Assembly: GCA_009746045.1 (NCBI GenBank) | Contig: RPFO01000392.1 | Location: 282,690-346,689, forward strand | Length of the DNA stretch: 64,000 nucleotides | Direction of reading: 5' to 3' | DNA from: Mesostigma viride | Lineage: Eukaryota; Streptophyta; Mesostigmatophyceae; Mesostigmatales; Mesostigmataceae | Shown here: piece after piece, positions 25,756-37,517 of the stretch | Numbering within the stretch: position 1 is the stretch's first letter | Layout of the letters: the number at the start of each line of letters is the position of its first letter | Translations under genes and position numbers: made by a program | The notes under the pieces: model-generated | Told to the model about the DNA's origin: nothing | What the model saw: the letters and a program-made list of their open reading frames with translations, nothing else | Databases searched by the model: none

Positions 25756-26475
25756 CTAAATAGGGGCCGGATCCTGCAGCCGCCGGTCCAGAATGTCTGG
25801 CCCCTATTTCCATACTAGGGGCCCGTGCGGCGTGCAGCTACCGGCACCAATTCTAGCTAGCCCCCATCTTTTCGGCCCCTATAGGGGAGATTCCAGGGGC
25901 CGAATTTTTATGCAGCCGCCAGCCCTAGATTTCGGGCCCCCATATTGTACAGCAGGCGCGGCATGCGGCATCATGCCACGTGGCGTCCCATCTTGCCATG
26001 CCCCGGATGCCAGCTATGTACGGGCCTACGGATGCCTGCACAAAAAACTGTGTCGGCATCCGTCCTCACGCCGCGCCGCGCTATACTGTCATGCAGTCTG
26101 CAGATGTCTTGCCCAGTTCAGTTCAGTTCAGTTCAGTTCAGTTGGAATCCCACGCCGGTCATATCCAACAGAGATAGTTTAGCGACGTAAGTAGATCGGA
26201 TGGTACTAGGGTACTGTGATATGTCTTGCTCAGTAATTGCCTGTCGCCGGAGAGGCATGCCGGCATCAAGCCACGTGGCGCCTCATCAAGCCACGTGGCG
26301 TCTCATCTTGCCACGTGGTGCCGCATCTTGCCACGTGGTGCCGCAGCTCGGCCACGTAGCGCTGCGCTATTGGGGGCCAGTAATACGGGGCCACCGCCGC
26401 CGACCCTCGTTTTACTCGCCAGCCCCTAATTCAATTCAGGGGCCGGCGCTTACCGCAGCAGTCAGGCTCTGGGAC
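25756..26475. mobile_element. GGGGCC-rich inserted segment (probable MITE or remnant)
   Basis: This stretch separates the two endonuclease halves of the split LINE. It contains several copies of GGGGCC and CGGCCCCTA in both orientations. ATACTAGGGGCCCGT at about 25,812 is repeated inverted at 31,636-31,650, which suggests terminal repeats of an element that later received the CACAACACC element. Inside are a GTTCA run (26,115-26,142) and a tandem of CCACGTGGCG-type units at 26,265-26,365. Exact ends and target duplication could not be fixed. Confidence 0.4.
26265..26365 (+). repeat. tandem repeat with CACGTG boxes
   Basis: About five units of roughly 20 bp follow the form AGCCACGTGGCGYCTCATC. 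Each unit carries the palindrome CACGTG (E-box/G-box core), except the last, which has CACGTA. An isolated relative lies at about 25,976. Confidence 0.65.
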
Positions 26476-29400
26476 CACAACACCGCGAACCCGCCAAATT
26501 TTGACATAAATTATTGTCCGGATTTCGTCCGAGATCTAGATTTTTCCCGCGCCGCGTGAGACGAAAACGACGAAAACACCCATGGCGGTCGAGCATCAGC
26601 TAGCGTTCTGAAACCTGCGTCATTTCAGCCGCCTGAGGTGTCAAAACGAAGCTTACATCACGATTAATCCATGGAATAAGTTTGGAATGATATGCGCTGT
26701 GATTGCGACGAGGGCATTGAGCGGGACAAATATTTTTTTTGCAGCGCACAATTTTTTTCGCGAAATCCAGATTTCTCGGTGGTACGTGTCTCACGGTCTT
26801 GGATACGGGAGGAAACGAAAAACCCGGCACGATAGCTCAGCTTGTTCGTTATAATATTCCCGAAGAGGTTAGTGTTTTCGTTTTTTGAGTTTCGCTTTTA
26901 ATTTTCCGGCATTTGCGTGAATAAACTGGGGGGTGCGAAATCCGTCTGTTTCTTGCGTCATGCAATGCATATCTTTATCGTCAGATAATTACCTCTTTAG
27001 GCTATGCCCGACCTTCCTATACTGCCAGCCTGCGGCAATAAGCCAGCAGGACATATGGCGTGCACGAGATTCCGCGCAAAGGTCCCTAATGGTCTCCCGG
27101 CTGTGCAATAAGTGCGGTAAAAACTGCGAAAATTGCTTATAATGCCTGTAGAAAGCTCTTTGCGACAGTGTTTTCCAAGCGAGTTTATCGTTCTTTTGAC
27201 GCCCGATACAAAAGGCAAAGGGGGGCATCGTTTTTAATTAGTCGGCATGCGGTTTCGAGGTGTGATGGGCCGGGCAGAGGACCTCGCCACGACACGCTGG
27301 GTTCAAGCTTCGCATCTCCCGGCAGCCATAAAGAAGCGCAGATTAAGCGAGGTGAGCGAGCTAGAGGGCCCAGGATCGCTGCTAACGCAAGGCAGCTTCT
27401 CAAAGGGTAGAGAGCTGGATTAATAAGACGTTCTCAAGTGCATTTTGCAGTGGTTATTGCCACCTTGTCCAGATATTTGCCCTCGTCTTTCTGATTTAAA
27501 GACTGTTTTAAAGAGGGATAGGATAACGTTTCCAACGTTGTTGCTCATTCATTAAAGTAAAGAAAGAGCCTTTTCAGTTGCTGACAACGAGATGGAAGCT
27601 GCCTCATGCAAACTACCCATGCAATGCAAGTGATGCAACGTGAGGCCATGCATGGCTAACGTTGACTTCATGCGTGAGTTGGGCAGGTGGCTGGCTAGGT
27701 GTGTGGCTGGCTAGGTGAACGGGGCGTGTATGGAGGGACCTGATGGTGCGGGCGTGCGAGGGCAAGTGGGCGGGCACATGCCTGGCTGGTTTGGGTGTTG
27801 GGTGGTTAGGTGGTTTGGTGATCGGGTTGTTGAGTGGTTAGGTGGTTAGGTAGTTGTGTAGCTGGTTGATTGGTTGGTTGGTTGTTCAGTTGCCCTGGAA
27901 GTCTTGGGTGGGAGGCTTAGGCTGTAGATGCTTCAAGGGATTCCTAGACATGGGTGGGTTCAATGGCAGGTGGCTGGCTGAAAGGTGGATGCCTTGGTAA
28001 ATGGCTGGCCGAGTAGCTGGGAGCACAGGCAGGTGGAGAGGGTGGGTGGATGGGTGGCTGGTCATGATGGGTAGACGAGTGTTAGGGTGATCGGTTGTAG
28101 GCAGATGGCCAGGTGTCTGCGTGATGATAGGCTTTGGAGACTCCTAAGTGGGTGGGTAGTTAGATGTGTGAGTGAAACAATTGCATGGGTTTGAGGATGG
28201 TGGGTTAGTGGTTGGGTGGTTAGGGATGCGTGTGGGTGGGTGGGTTGGTGGATGGGCCATTGGTGGTTGGTGGCTGGTGGATGTGTAGATGACTAGGTGT
28301 GGGTCGGTGGGCGAAGGGACGGGTAGATGGGCGGGTGGGCGCACAGATATGGATGCGTGGGTGGGTTTATGGTTGGGACCGACTTACCTGATATCGCTGG
28401 TGAAGGGCTGTGCAGGTTGGGGGTGAGGTGGGGGGTGGCTGGCTGAGAAAGTGCATGTGTGGGTGGGTCAGTGGGTATAAGGGTGGGGGGGCACTGAGTG
28501 GTTGAGTGGGTGGGTGGGTGGGTGGGTCAAGGGTGGGTGGCCGGATGGTGCATATGGGGCATGCTGGCTGGGTGTTTAGGTGGTTGGGTGGTTGGGTGGT
28601 TGGCTCATTGGATGGGTGAGTGCTTCCTTATTACCTATTATAGGTGTGTGGGTCGCAAGCGCAGGTGCCTTGCTGGGTGGGTGAATGTCCAAGTGGGTTG
28701 GTTAAGCTGGTTGGGTGCCTAGGTGCATGCGTGGTTATATAATAAGGTGGGTTAGCACGTGCACGGCTGGCTGGCTGGCTTTGGTCACTAGGTGGGTGGA
28801 CGTGTGGGTGGCTGGGTGCACGGGCGCGCAAGAGTGTAAGCAGTTCATTGGGTGGGTGACCAGGTGGCTGCATGGGTGGGTTACTGCATGGGTGGCTCGG
28901 TGCCCACAAAGCACAAGAGATGGAGACATGGGATATGCCAATTCCATATCACGTGAGCATACGTGGATGCCAGGTGACATGTGCCAGCGGCTGGGTGTCA
29001 CTTCACCTTGATGTTCGCTCGGCATGTTCTTGACATGTATTACACGTATATATCACGCACGGTGCGTGTTGGTAGCAACCAAATGGCTGTGTTCTAGTGA
29101 CGTGGCATGTATTGTCCACCTTTCCTTCCCATTTTGCAATGTGCCAAGTAGTTTAAAGGTATGGTGTTATGGGGTATATATGGACGTGCACTGCGCATCA
29201 CAGCAATGTGGCATACTGGCAATGTCTACCTTACATTATACATTCTGCTAGCTATGGTCACCACTCAGGCATTCACATGCCCCAAGGTTTTGCACGCTGT
29301 TTGTACTAGTCATTCTTGAGTTGCCTGCAAAGAATTAACATGATGTGCCCTAGCTTGGGGAGTGTCTTGGTGGTTAGTGTTGTTAACCCCTAAATGGGCA

Positions 29401-31634
29401 GAAATACTGCCGATGCATCGGCTGTAACTTCACAATTTTGCAAACCAGATGCCATCCAACCCACCCATATCCAATGGCTGTCCTTGGGGGCCAAGCATGT
29501 CCATGAGTTGCCCTTCGGGTTGGTATATCACAACCTTACATATATGCAGGGTAGGCCATGTATAACTGCCGTCAAAGTCAGGGGGGTCAAGACGAGCGTT
29601 TTCATTTTTGGTAGAATGTGCATTTTGAATTATGTTGTAAGAGCTAGGCACCGACCACTTCAGGGATGATAAACAATTAGTTGCTGAACAGTTTGAGCCA
29701 TTGGGGTCATCATTTGGGTGGGTATACCAGCAGTTACACCTAGTACAGCCCATAGGGGTACCGTTGGTAAAAAGCAACCAAGGGGGTAGGAGTGGGCATA
29801 CTACCTACTAATACCTACTAATATGGCCCCCAACCATGCCACATAATACATTTCCCTTCCACAATGATGGGGAAACATAACTGCATCATCACACTGCCCT
29901 TACATGGCACCTATGTGCAGGTGCCACCTTGTCCATGCACGTAGGTAGCGTGGTACGGATACCCTACGCAAGGCATGCATTCTAGGAGGCAGCCACCAAC
30001 AAACTAGTGATTTTAAGCCTATTTCAGCTTGCCCTAGCAAGGATAAACTAGGCCTAAGCTGCTATAGCTTGCCAGGTGATGGCCAGCACACCTGGTGGCA
30101 CATGCTGACAATGGGAAGCTTCTACTCACCGGTTACATGCTTGATGATGCCACAGAGACCAGCCAACTGCCTCACACTCATGCAATATGTGTGTGGGAAA
30201 TGTATAACAAACATATATGGAGGTATTCAAACCCATACAGCCTCTAAAACTTTTCACCATCACCCTGTGGCAGGTCAACTGACTGAGGGAAGCATCTAAG
30301 AAGGGTGTTTTAGAAAGGGGCCAGGCCAGGGTCAAGAAAGAGCATGAATAATGCAAAAAGAATGTGCTACACAAGCTAGAACGTATATATAAACGTCAAA
30401 CATCGATAGGAAAACGATAACTCAGCTTTACCAGACATGGATGGCGTTACCTTGGCCCAGGCGGTGGCCGCAAAATGGCGCATTTCGGCACACCAAAGTT
30501 GTGCAGCATGGTCGCTGGATTCGGCGATTTCTGGCCACCCTTGCACGTTTACGACTACTATGTATCATAAAAAGTACAAAGAAACCAATATATCCTTTGA
30601 AATACGCCGGAAAGGTATTGCTGTCAACGTTTCTATCGTCCGGCCTGATCGCAGTTTTTTCCAGCAAGAACGCTGCCGACACCTATCAAATGGCATTCCC
30701 GCGAACCAAAAATTGGCCTGTATCATCTTTAGGACGTATAAAATCAATTTCCTGAGTTTGGTCAGAAAATTCGAACGAAAACGTAAATGCCATGCGTGGG
30801 CGCAAGCCGCCATGGCCAGGTCGTCGTTTTCCGGAATGCACGTTGTACGTGAAAAAGTACCCTGACCCCTAGTACTTTGACCGGCCAGAACACCTCTATA
30901 ACTTTGTCAGAAGTATGCAAACCCTAGTACCATGCTGTGAGGAAAATTATAAACTTTCGATCTTCTCAGCTAAACGTTTCCTAATTCTCAATAGTTTTCG
31001 CGGCATTTGGTCCCCCGAGAAGGGGCCGACGTGTCGGCTGTAACTCAGTTTTTGGCGGAAAATCGGCAGCCAGACCATTTAGGGGTTAAAATTGTGATAA
31101 AAAAGAGCCAAAATGGTGACAAATGCAGGCAAATGTCACCATTTTGGGCTCCGTATGATCTGAATTTTTGCACATGAATTGTGGGGACCCTGTGTCAGGT
31201 GTTGGCATGATGACAATAGGTTTGGGTGTCATTCTGACATTATTTGGATTTAATATTAATTAAAAATTGCCATTTACGACAAATGCTAGCACTATTTTGC
31301 TAGCATTTGTCACTAAATAGGGCTCCGAATGCCCTAGAACTTTGTACAAGGTCAGAACAACTCGTATTCGTCACCCTTGCAAAGTTACAGCATAATCTGA
31401 TATCAATTATTGTTGCTATGCAAGTGCAAGTGGTTTAGGTGGCCAGTTTTGGCCTTGGATCTGGAGTTAACTTAAGCAGGGAATACCACGTAAACTTAAC
31501 ATTTTGACTCAACTACTCCACCACTAGCCAGACACATCCCGGGGAGTCGTGGGATCCAATCCTAGGTCAATCCAACCATAAACTTGCCATGGGCCAGAAT
31601 TTATGTAAAAAAAAGGCCATTTCAAGGTGTTGTG
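26476..31634. mobile_element. CACAACACC-ended transposon, copy 1
   Basis: It starts CACAACACCGCGAACC and ends GGTGTTGTG. Read inward, the ends share CACAACACC, a T-run and ACATAAATT in register, an imperfect inverted repeat of about 45 bp. The dinucleotide AC flanks both ends (26,474-26,475 and 31,635-31,636). Apart from a 1.7-kb TTAA-flanked insert it is over 99 percent identical, by eye, to copy 2 at 38,332-41,803. The interior (27,660-28,990) is a degenerate GGTGGGT-type minisatellite. No transposase is recognisable, so it is probably non-autonomous. Confidence 0.8.
29387..31085. mobile_element. TTAA-flanked element inserted in copy 1
   Basis: The ends are CCCCTAAATGG and CCATTTAGGGG, flanked on both sides by TTAA (29,383-29,386 and 31,086-31,089). 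Copy 2 of the host element has a single TTAA at 41,242-41,245 and no insert, so it shows the empty site. TTAA target duplications are the hallmark of the piggyBac superfamily. No transposase is seen in its 1,699 bp. About 500 bp (30,405-30,905) resembles the inverted sequence at 49,790-50,265. Confidence 0.85.
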
Positions 31635-31636
31635 AC

Positions 31637-32378
31637 GGGCCCCTAGTATCCAGGAAATTTTGCCTGGAGATGTCACCCCTCCTGCGCTGAGCCCGACGTA
31701 CGCAGACATAATCAAGGCACACCACCCGATCCGACGGCCCAAAAAAGGTGGCCAGCTGCTCAGCGGGGCGTGCGAAAGAAGCATTGCATGCAACCAGCGC
31801 AGATTCTGCCAGCAGATTCGCAAATAAAGGCGTGTTACCGTTGGCTGTCGTGTTGGTTGGGGAATACTGAGCGCCCCCAGTGCCAACTGGCAGCGTGGCG
31901 TTGGCGTCGAGCAGCATAACCAGGAAGTGCCGAGCTGGGATGTTGGCCTCCTCCTCCTTGAGGGCGTCGAAGAAGGCCTCACGTTCAGCCTGAGCTCGAC
32001 CCGCATGTGGTGCATATATCCCACTATAACGGTTAGCGTGTGGTGGGAATGGCCCTCAGTGGCCGAAAAAGTGGCCACTAGCACACGCGGGGACCGCAGC
32101 ACGATGGACTGGAGCTGCTCTGATGCTGCCGGCGAGCACAAGAGGCCCACACCACCTTGGCCCGGCGCGTCGCCGCCACCATAGTGGAACCGCCAGCCTG
32201 CGCGCAGGTCGTCGACCAGCAGACCGTTGACCGCGTGCTGAGGGTCAACGGTGCGTCGGTGCTCCTGGACTCCAAGAACAGCCATCTTGTTGTCGGCGCA
32301 CAGGGCGATCAGCTCGTCGACGCGTTGGCGTGCTGGGGTGCCGCCGCTCGTAGAAGGATCTGCAGGGAGGGTGCGCAC
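31637..32378 (-). pseudogene. LINE ORF2: N-terminal part of the endonuclease
   Basis: The minus strand encodes MAVLGVQEHRRTVDPQH (the Q-E motif of AP-type endonucleases), GGGDAPGQGGVGLLCS and VIVGYM. After a frame change near 31,920-31,950 it continues VMLLDANATLPVGTGGAQYS (the D-N motif) and FGPSDRVVCLDYVCVRRAQR (the S-DR..DY motif). The reading frame then runs out into inserted sequence at about 31,637-31,660. The missing SDH motif is supplied at 25,049-25,754. The enzyme would nick target DNA to prime reverse transcription. Confidence 0.75.
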
Positions 32379-32419
32379 GTTAAAACTAGCAATACCAAGA
32401 ATGGGCCGTTGCCCTATTA

Positions 32420-32505
32420 GCGGGGGGGTGGGGGTGGGGTGGGGGTGGAGAAGGGTAGTGCTGGAGGTGGGGGGGGGTGGGGGGGGGGGGAGGGGGAGGG
32501 TGGCG
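32420..32505 (+). repeat. G-rich low-complexity tract
   Basis: Runs of G interrupted by T (GGGTGGGGGTGGGG) lie between LINE ORF1 and the endonuclease. The tract has potential to form G-quadruplexes. Confidence 0.6.
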
Positions 32506-32789
32506 ATTGGGGTTAATGCTTGTCAACGCATGGAGGCTTTCTTTCAGGACGGATATGCGTCGTCTCCGTCCTGGCTGGGGTCGCCGGCGTGTCGACTGGG
32601 CCTCATCCCGCTCAAGGCGGGCTAGGAGGCGTGTAAGGCTGGTAAATTGGCGGGAAGGTTGACCGTGGCGTGCCTGGCGACCTTGCATCCTGATCATGCT
32701 CGCACGGTGCGACATGAGGATGGAAAGGGGCTTGTTTATAAAGGCTGTGCCCAAAGCCTATTGTACCGCGAGGCCGCGAGGGTGTGCCC

Positions 32790-33187
32790 TTACCGGGCGC
32801 CATCCATACCCGGGACGTGCGTAGACGATGATGACGCAGCTGGGGCGGGCCTGGGACGGCCCGACTTGTGCCTCTTGTTAGGAGCCTGCGCCTCCGTGCG
32901 CTGGCCGTTGATGAACAGCACGGGGGTGTCGTGGACGAGGCGGACGTAGACCTTCTGGCCCTCCTTCCTGGCCTTGATCGCCACGTCGCTGCCCAGCAGA
33001 CCATTCTTGATGACTAGCTGGGCCGGTGAGAGGAGGTCGTCGAGGCTCGGCGCGTTCTTCCCGCCTAGGAGCTTGCGGGCCTGGAGTACCTTCACCTTGC
33101 TGGCCACATTCGCAAAGGTCACCCGGATGGGGCCAGGCTGGCCCGCCATCCAAGCTGCCGACTCGATGCGGATGCGCTCGTTGCCCA
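32790..33187 (-). pseudogene. LINE ORF1, C-terminal half (cut by the 15.5-kb element)
   Basis: On the minus strand the coding part starts at the CA (TG in sense) target duplication at 33,186-33,187. It reads GNERIRIESAAWMAGQPGPI, RVTFANVASKVKVLQARKLL and VAIKARKEGQKVYVRLVHDT, then a basic tail (NKRHKSGRPRP) and a stop at 32,790. The RVTF ... K..VL.AR.LL layout fits the RNA-binding C-terminal domain of LINE ORF1. The N-terminal half lies at 48,671-49,423; joined through a single TG the two halves are in frame. Confidence 0.75.
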
Positions 33188-33265
33188 CACTAAGCGATTT
33201 TTCTACGCGTCGTAAAGGTATACGAGTTGTTAACGTGGCGGAAACGAAAAAGTACATTAAAAGTA

Positions 33266-33391
33266 GAGCTTTTGACAGATCTGAAAAGTTAGGGCCCGAA
33301 AAATACAGATGGCTAGGCGTATATGCAGATCTGTTTTTTTATTCCAGATCTGTACGTAAACTCCGACGTAATGCCCTTACGTCTTCGAGAC
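33266..33391 (+). repeat. left arm of a 125-bp inverted repeat in the CACTA element
   Basis: This stretch (from GCTTTTGACAGATCTG to CTTACGTCTTCG) recurs in inverted orientation at 36,543-36,668 with only a few differences. It is rich in CAGATCTG palindromes and lies directly inside the left terminal repeat. Confidence 0.8.
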
Positions 33392-34739
33392 TCGTCCCGG
33401 GCCATGCATGCGGGCGGTGCGGCACAAATACCTGAAAATTAGCCAAAATTAGTCAGCCATGGTTTTAAAAGTAAGCTAATGGAATTTTAAGGCATGGTAA
33501 AACCAGTCCTGAAAAGCTAGCAGCCCAGTTTTATCGCGTGTAGATTGTTTGCTTTCTCGACATTTTGTTCGGACGCGAGTGCATTATCACGGGAAGCATT
33601 ACGATTGGTAGGCAACGATGTCGACGTACGTGAAGCCTCTGCTCTATGACGGGAAGGCATCTGGCGTTGCTGCAACTGGAATCAGGCCAGTGCCATGTTC
33701 GGCACCGTGCACGCGGAAATAAGGCGCCGTCACGTTAGATAGCACTGCTGAGGACGAGCTGCGCCTGCCTGCCCATAGTTACCGAGTTTTTCTCGCATCG
33801 CACTGCATTATTGCTGGCCAGACTTTGCTGCCTTTATGCCCGACAGATTGGTTCACGAACCGTTTTAATTTGCTGCGTGCGTGGCTCCTGCCCTTCCATG
33901 GCAATGTTTGCAATTTCGCACTTTTTCGTTGTGATTGTTGGCACATACTACATAGCCATGCACATGACATACTGCATGAAGGTCGCAAAGTTAGGTATAG
34001 TTTCTGCTTGTAAATCCTGACGTTATTGCTTCACACACGCTTCCTTGCAATGAAGGCCCTGGCCGAAGCTCGTTGCTTGCCAAAGCCTTCCTGTGTTGAA
34101 CAGCGGTTCTCAGTGGGCACATGAAAGAGACGTTGCCAGGCATTGTAAGATTTCCAACCACACGCTTGTCCTGTAACCATGCAATTCATTCCATTTGCGT
34201 TATGAAGCTGGCAGCTTGTGAGCCTGCAACCATTAATTGCAGTTTGGCACATGTTACAACAAGTAGGCTCCTTGAATTTAGGCTGCTTTCTCGCTTATTT
34301 TTGCTGATGCTACAGGCAACTTTGGACTTTACACGAACTTGAGTCCCACCCGCATCCAGCCCCCCCAATCATCCATCCACTCCGTCCCTACCCACCCAAT
34401 TATACCACCGTCTTCCCGCCCACTCTTGAACTAATCAGCCCAACCCCCCAGCCCAAGACACAGGCAAATGCCCATGTAGCCACCCATGTGCGCGTGCAAA
34501 GAGACACTCAACTAGCTAGGCTGCATATACGTGCCATGGGGGCATAACAGGTGCATGGGCGCAGGTGCACATGCAGGCCCGCAGGCATGCACACAAGCAG
34601 GCAGACAGGCTGACAGATGGGTGGGCAGTAGGCGGGTGGCAGACATGCAGGCGGGCAGGCGGGAGGATGGGCAGAACGTTGGGTGGACAGGCGAGTAAGA
34701 AGGTCGTTGGGTCCAAGCAACCAGTTTATTGGTGATGGA

Positions 34740-35530
34740 TTAATGTATGTGGCGCATGTGTGCAAGTCTGCCTGTGTTTGTGTGGGATTGTATGCATGTG
34801 CACGTGTGCTCGTGGGTGTGTGCACATTTGTGTGCATGTGTGTTCTGACGACGATGTGTGTGTTAGTGTGTGCGCATGTGTTAGCGTGCATGTGCGCACG
34901 TGGGTGTGTGCATGTGTGCATGTGTGCATGTGTGCGTGTGTGCGTGTGTGCGTGTGTGCGTGTGTGCATGTGTGCATGTGTGCGTGTGTGCGTGTGTGCG
35001 TGTGTGCCTGTGTGCGTGTGAGCGTGTGTGCGTGTGTGCGTGTGTGCGTGTGTGCGTGTGTGCGTGTGTGCGTGTGTGCGTGTGTGCGTGTGTGCGTGTG
35101 TGCGTGTGTGCGTGTGTGCGTGTGTGCGTGTGTGCGTGTGTGCGTGTGTGCGTGTGTGCGTGTGTGCGTGTGTGCGTGTGTGCGTGTGTGCGTGTGTGCG
35201 TGTGTGCGTGTGTGCGTGTGTGCGTGTGTGCGTGTGTGCGTGTGTGCGTGTGTGCATGTGTGCATGTGTGCATGTGTGCATGTGTGTATGTGTGCATGTG
35301 TGTATGCGTGCGTGTGTGCATGTGTGTGTGTGTGCGTGTGTGCATGCGTGCATGTGTGCATGTGTGCATGTGTGCATGTGTGCATGTGTGCATGTGTGTA
35401 TGTGTGTGCGTGTGTGCATGTGTGTGTGAACATTTGTGTGCATGTGTAGTATGTGGGCGTGTGTGTGTGAACATTTGTGTGCATGTGCAGTATGTGGGCG
35501 TGTGTGTGTGTGCATGTGTGTGTGCTGGGG
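34740..35530 (+). repeat. alternating purine-pyrimidine tract, TGTGTGCG period 8
   Basis: About 790 bp are almost entirely alternating TG, CG and CA steps. The core at 34,990-35,250 is a clean 8-bp repeat (TGTGTGCG), and the flanks carry TGTGCATG variants. The long Cys/Val and His/Thr open frames here are by-products of the repeat. Such sequence is the classic Z-DNA-forming type. Confidence 0.9.
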
Positions 35531-36542
35531 GGTAGGATGGATAGGGAAAACAAAGAGTGAAAAATGCAAGGTGTGGGGGAGTTCAATGTTTCACCTCGCG
35601 GCAAAAGTCATTGTGCCTGCCGCGTGTATTGACAAGCAGCTGTGGGCACGGTTGCAGCAAGTGAGTACACGCCAAGGGCCTAGACGGTTCATGCACTAGC
35701 ACACAGCCAATGGGACGAAACATCTGCACATATAACTTGGGTTCATCAATTCTGCACATTACCGGCTTGGGTTCATCAACTGAATTCTGCACCTTACACT
35801 TGCATGGCTCATGGTTTCAATCGCTGCTCAATTGACAGAAAATGCACAGGCCATCAACATTCAGATATGTTAATCCTGAAAAGTGACCTTCCACACCAGG
35901 AGAATGAAGGTCGATGCTGCTTTGACGCATGAGCCTAATCCACGTGCTCTCGGAGGTCTCCACCTCGGCAGGAGCACCTGCAGGCGTCGTGGCTCGCTTA
36001 CCTCAAGCAATATGCGCATGCTGAAAGCTACCGGGGTCTATGCAGAGTTACATTATCGGCCCGGACAAAGCACATCTTTCTCGGCAACGAAGCTCTGAGC
36101 AGCGCTATATTGTCGTGGCCGGACTTCAATGTCGCCATTAAAATGTCAAAAGCTGTTTGATTCGTCCAAGGAAAATGCGTGCATGGTAGACAGATAATAA
36201 GATGCCCGGGCGTATAGACATGACAAGCAACTGCTTAGATGGCGCTCCTCGCGTTTTCCCTCGACTCAGTTCGTAATGGCGCCTAATCCAATGCAGCAAA
36301 TGCACATGGGTGTGACCAGAATACAGAGCCTAGTGCACGCGGCATTATTGTTTGGTCTGTCGCACAATTGCTGTTGTGTTTGCAATTATTCTGCTCGCTA
36401 AGATGCAGGATTAACTTCGGCTTGATTTCTTAATTACCCTCGTGTGCAGGTCATACGGCTGACATTCCTCTAGCTTTCGTACAGTAGCCATGGCTGAATT
36501 TTGCTTCCAGGTACTGAACAAGTGAACACGGCCTGCACCTCG

Positions 36543-36668
36543 ACCCCCGAAGACGTAAAGGCATTACGTCGGAGTTTACGTACAGATCTGGAATAAAAAA
36601 ACAGATCTGCATATACGCCTAGCCATCTGTATTTTTCGGGCCCTAACTTTACAGATCTGTCAAAAGCC
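36543..36668 (-). repeat. right arm of a 125-bp inverted repeat in the CACTA element
   Basis: Reverse complement of 33,266-33,391 with few changes. The sequence beyond it (36,700-37,010) is rich in CCGTATCC- and GATACGG-like motifs similar to the right subterminal zone of the element. Confidence 0.75.
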
Positions 36669-37378
36669 CTTAAAAGTATACCGTTTCGACAGGTGCACTT
36701 TAACGTACGCGGGCTGGATCTGATTTTGTGGTTGCAACGTTTGTTTGTACTGAAAAGATACGGCACATCCGTATCCCTAGCGAGAATTTTTTCGTGCCTG
36801 ACACTAGCTGTTCGTGTCCTGAACAATTTTCTGAACTTCACGGAGACGTTCAAAGTGTGTAACGCTTTTGTCGTTACGACTCGTTAACGAAACAAAAGTG
36901 TTTAGTTCGTAGCCAACTAGGTCCCAGATACGGCGCTTGGAGTCGTGTCTTGTATGTGGTTCGTATTTTTTTCGTCCAAGATACTTGTAAGATATATAAT
37001 ATGTTCTTGTCCGTATGACTTAGAGGCAGGTGTACTGTCATCGCATCTTGCAGGTGTACCAGTACTGGCTGCAATTTGTAGTTTTTAAGGTTCAGGATAA
37101 TCAACGCATCCGTTTAACGTATACTGATCGCCCACAACAACAACAACGAGGGTGCAACATGCAGCCTTTTCTAGAAATATTCGATGCATTGGGACTTGGG
37201 CGTTTTTAGGGGGACGAGTAATTTACAACGTGCGTGAGTCACGCCACGGAAGGGTACACGCCATGATGAAATCCGCACCTTGCGCGAGAACGGGTTATCA
37301 GCGCAAGTGGGGACATTTGAGTCTGGGCGAGGGGGGCATTCTGTTTATCGATCAATGTCGATGCTATCAGGGTTTACA

Positions 37379-37517
37379 CATCCTCGTGAATAGAATTTTA
37401 TGTCCACGCAGGCTTTAGCCATTCGATCCTATTAGGGTTATTTCACAATCTCGTGAATAGAATATCATTTCCACGCAGGCTTTCGCCATTCGAATGGTGA
37501 AAGCCTGCGTGGAAATG
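37379..37517 (+). repeat. 64-bp direct repeat ending in a 26-bp-arm hairpin
   Basis: The block CTCGTGAATAGAAT ... CCACGCAGGCTTT.GCCATTCGA occurs twice (about 37,381 and 37,448). The second copy is followed at once by its own reverse complement, giving arms 37,466-37,491 and 37,492-37,517 with 25 of 26 positions pairing and no loop. Confidence 0.8.

Noticed and set aside
27660-28990. Short open frames in the G-rich region of the CACAACACC element (and 39,520-40,870)
   Set aside because: Tryptophan/glycine- or proline/histidine-rich low complexity from the GGTGGGT-type minisatellite, identical in both copies by duplication rather than selection.
34508-35604. Very long His/Thr-rich and Cys/Val-rich open frames on both strands
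   Set aside because: They are read-throughs of the TGTGTGCG repeat; all frames are open because the unit contains no stop, and no flanking protein domain exists.
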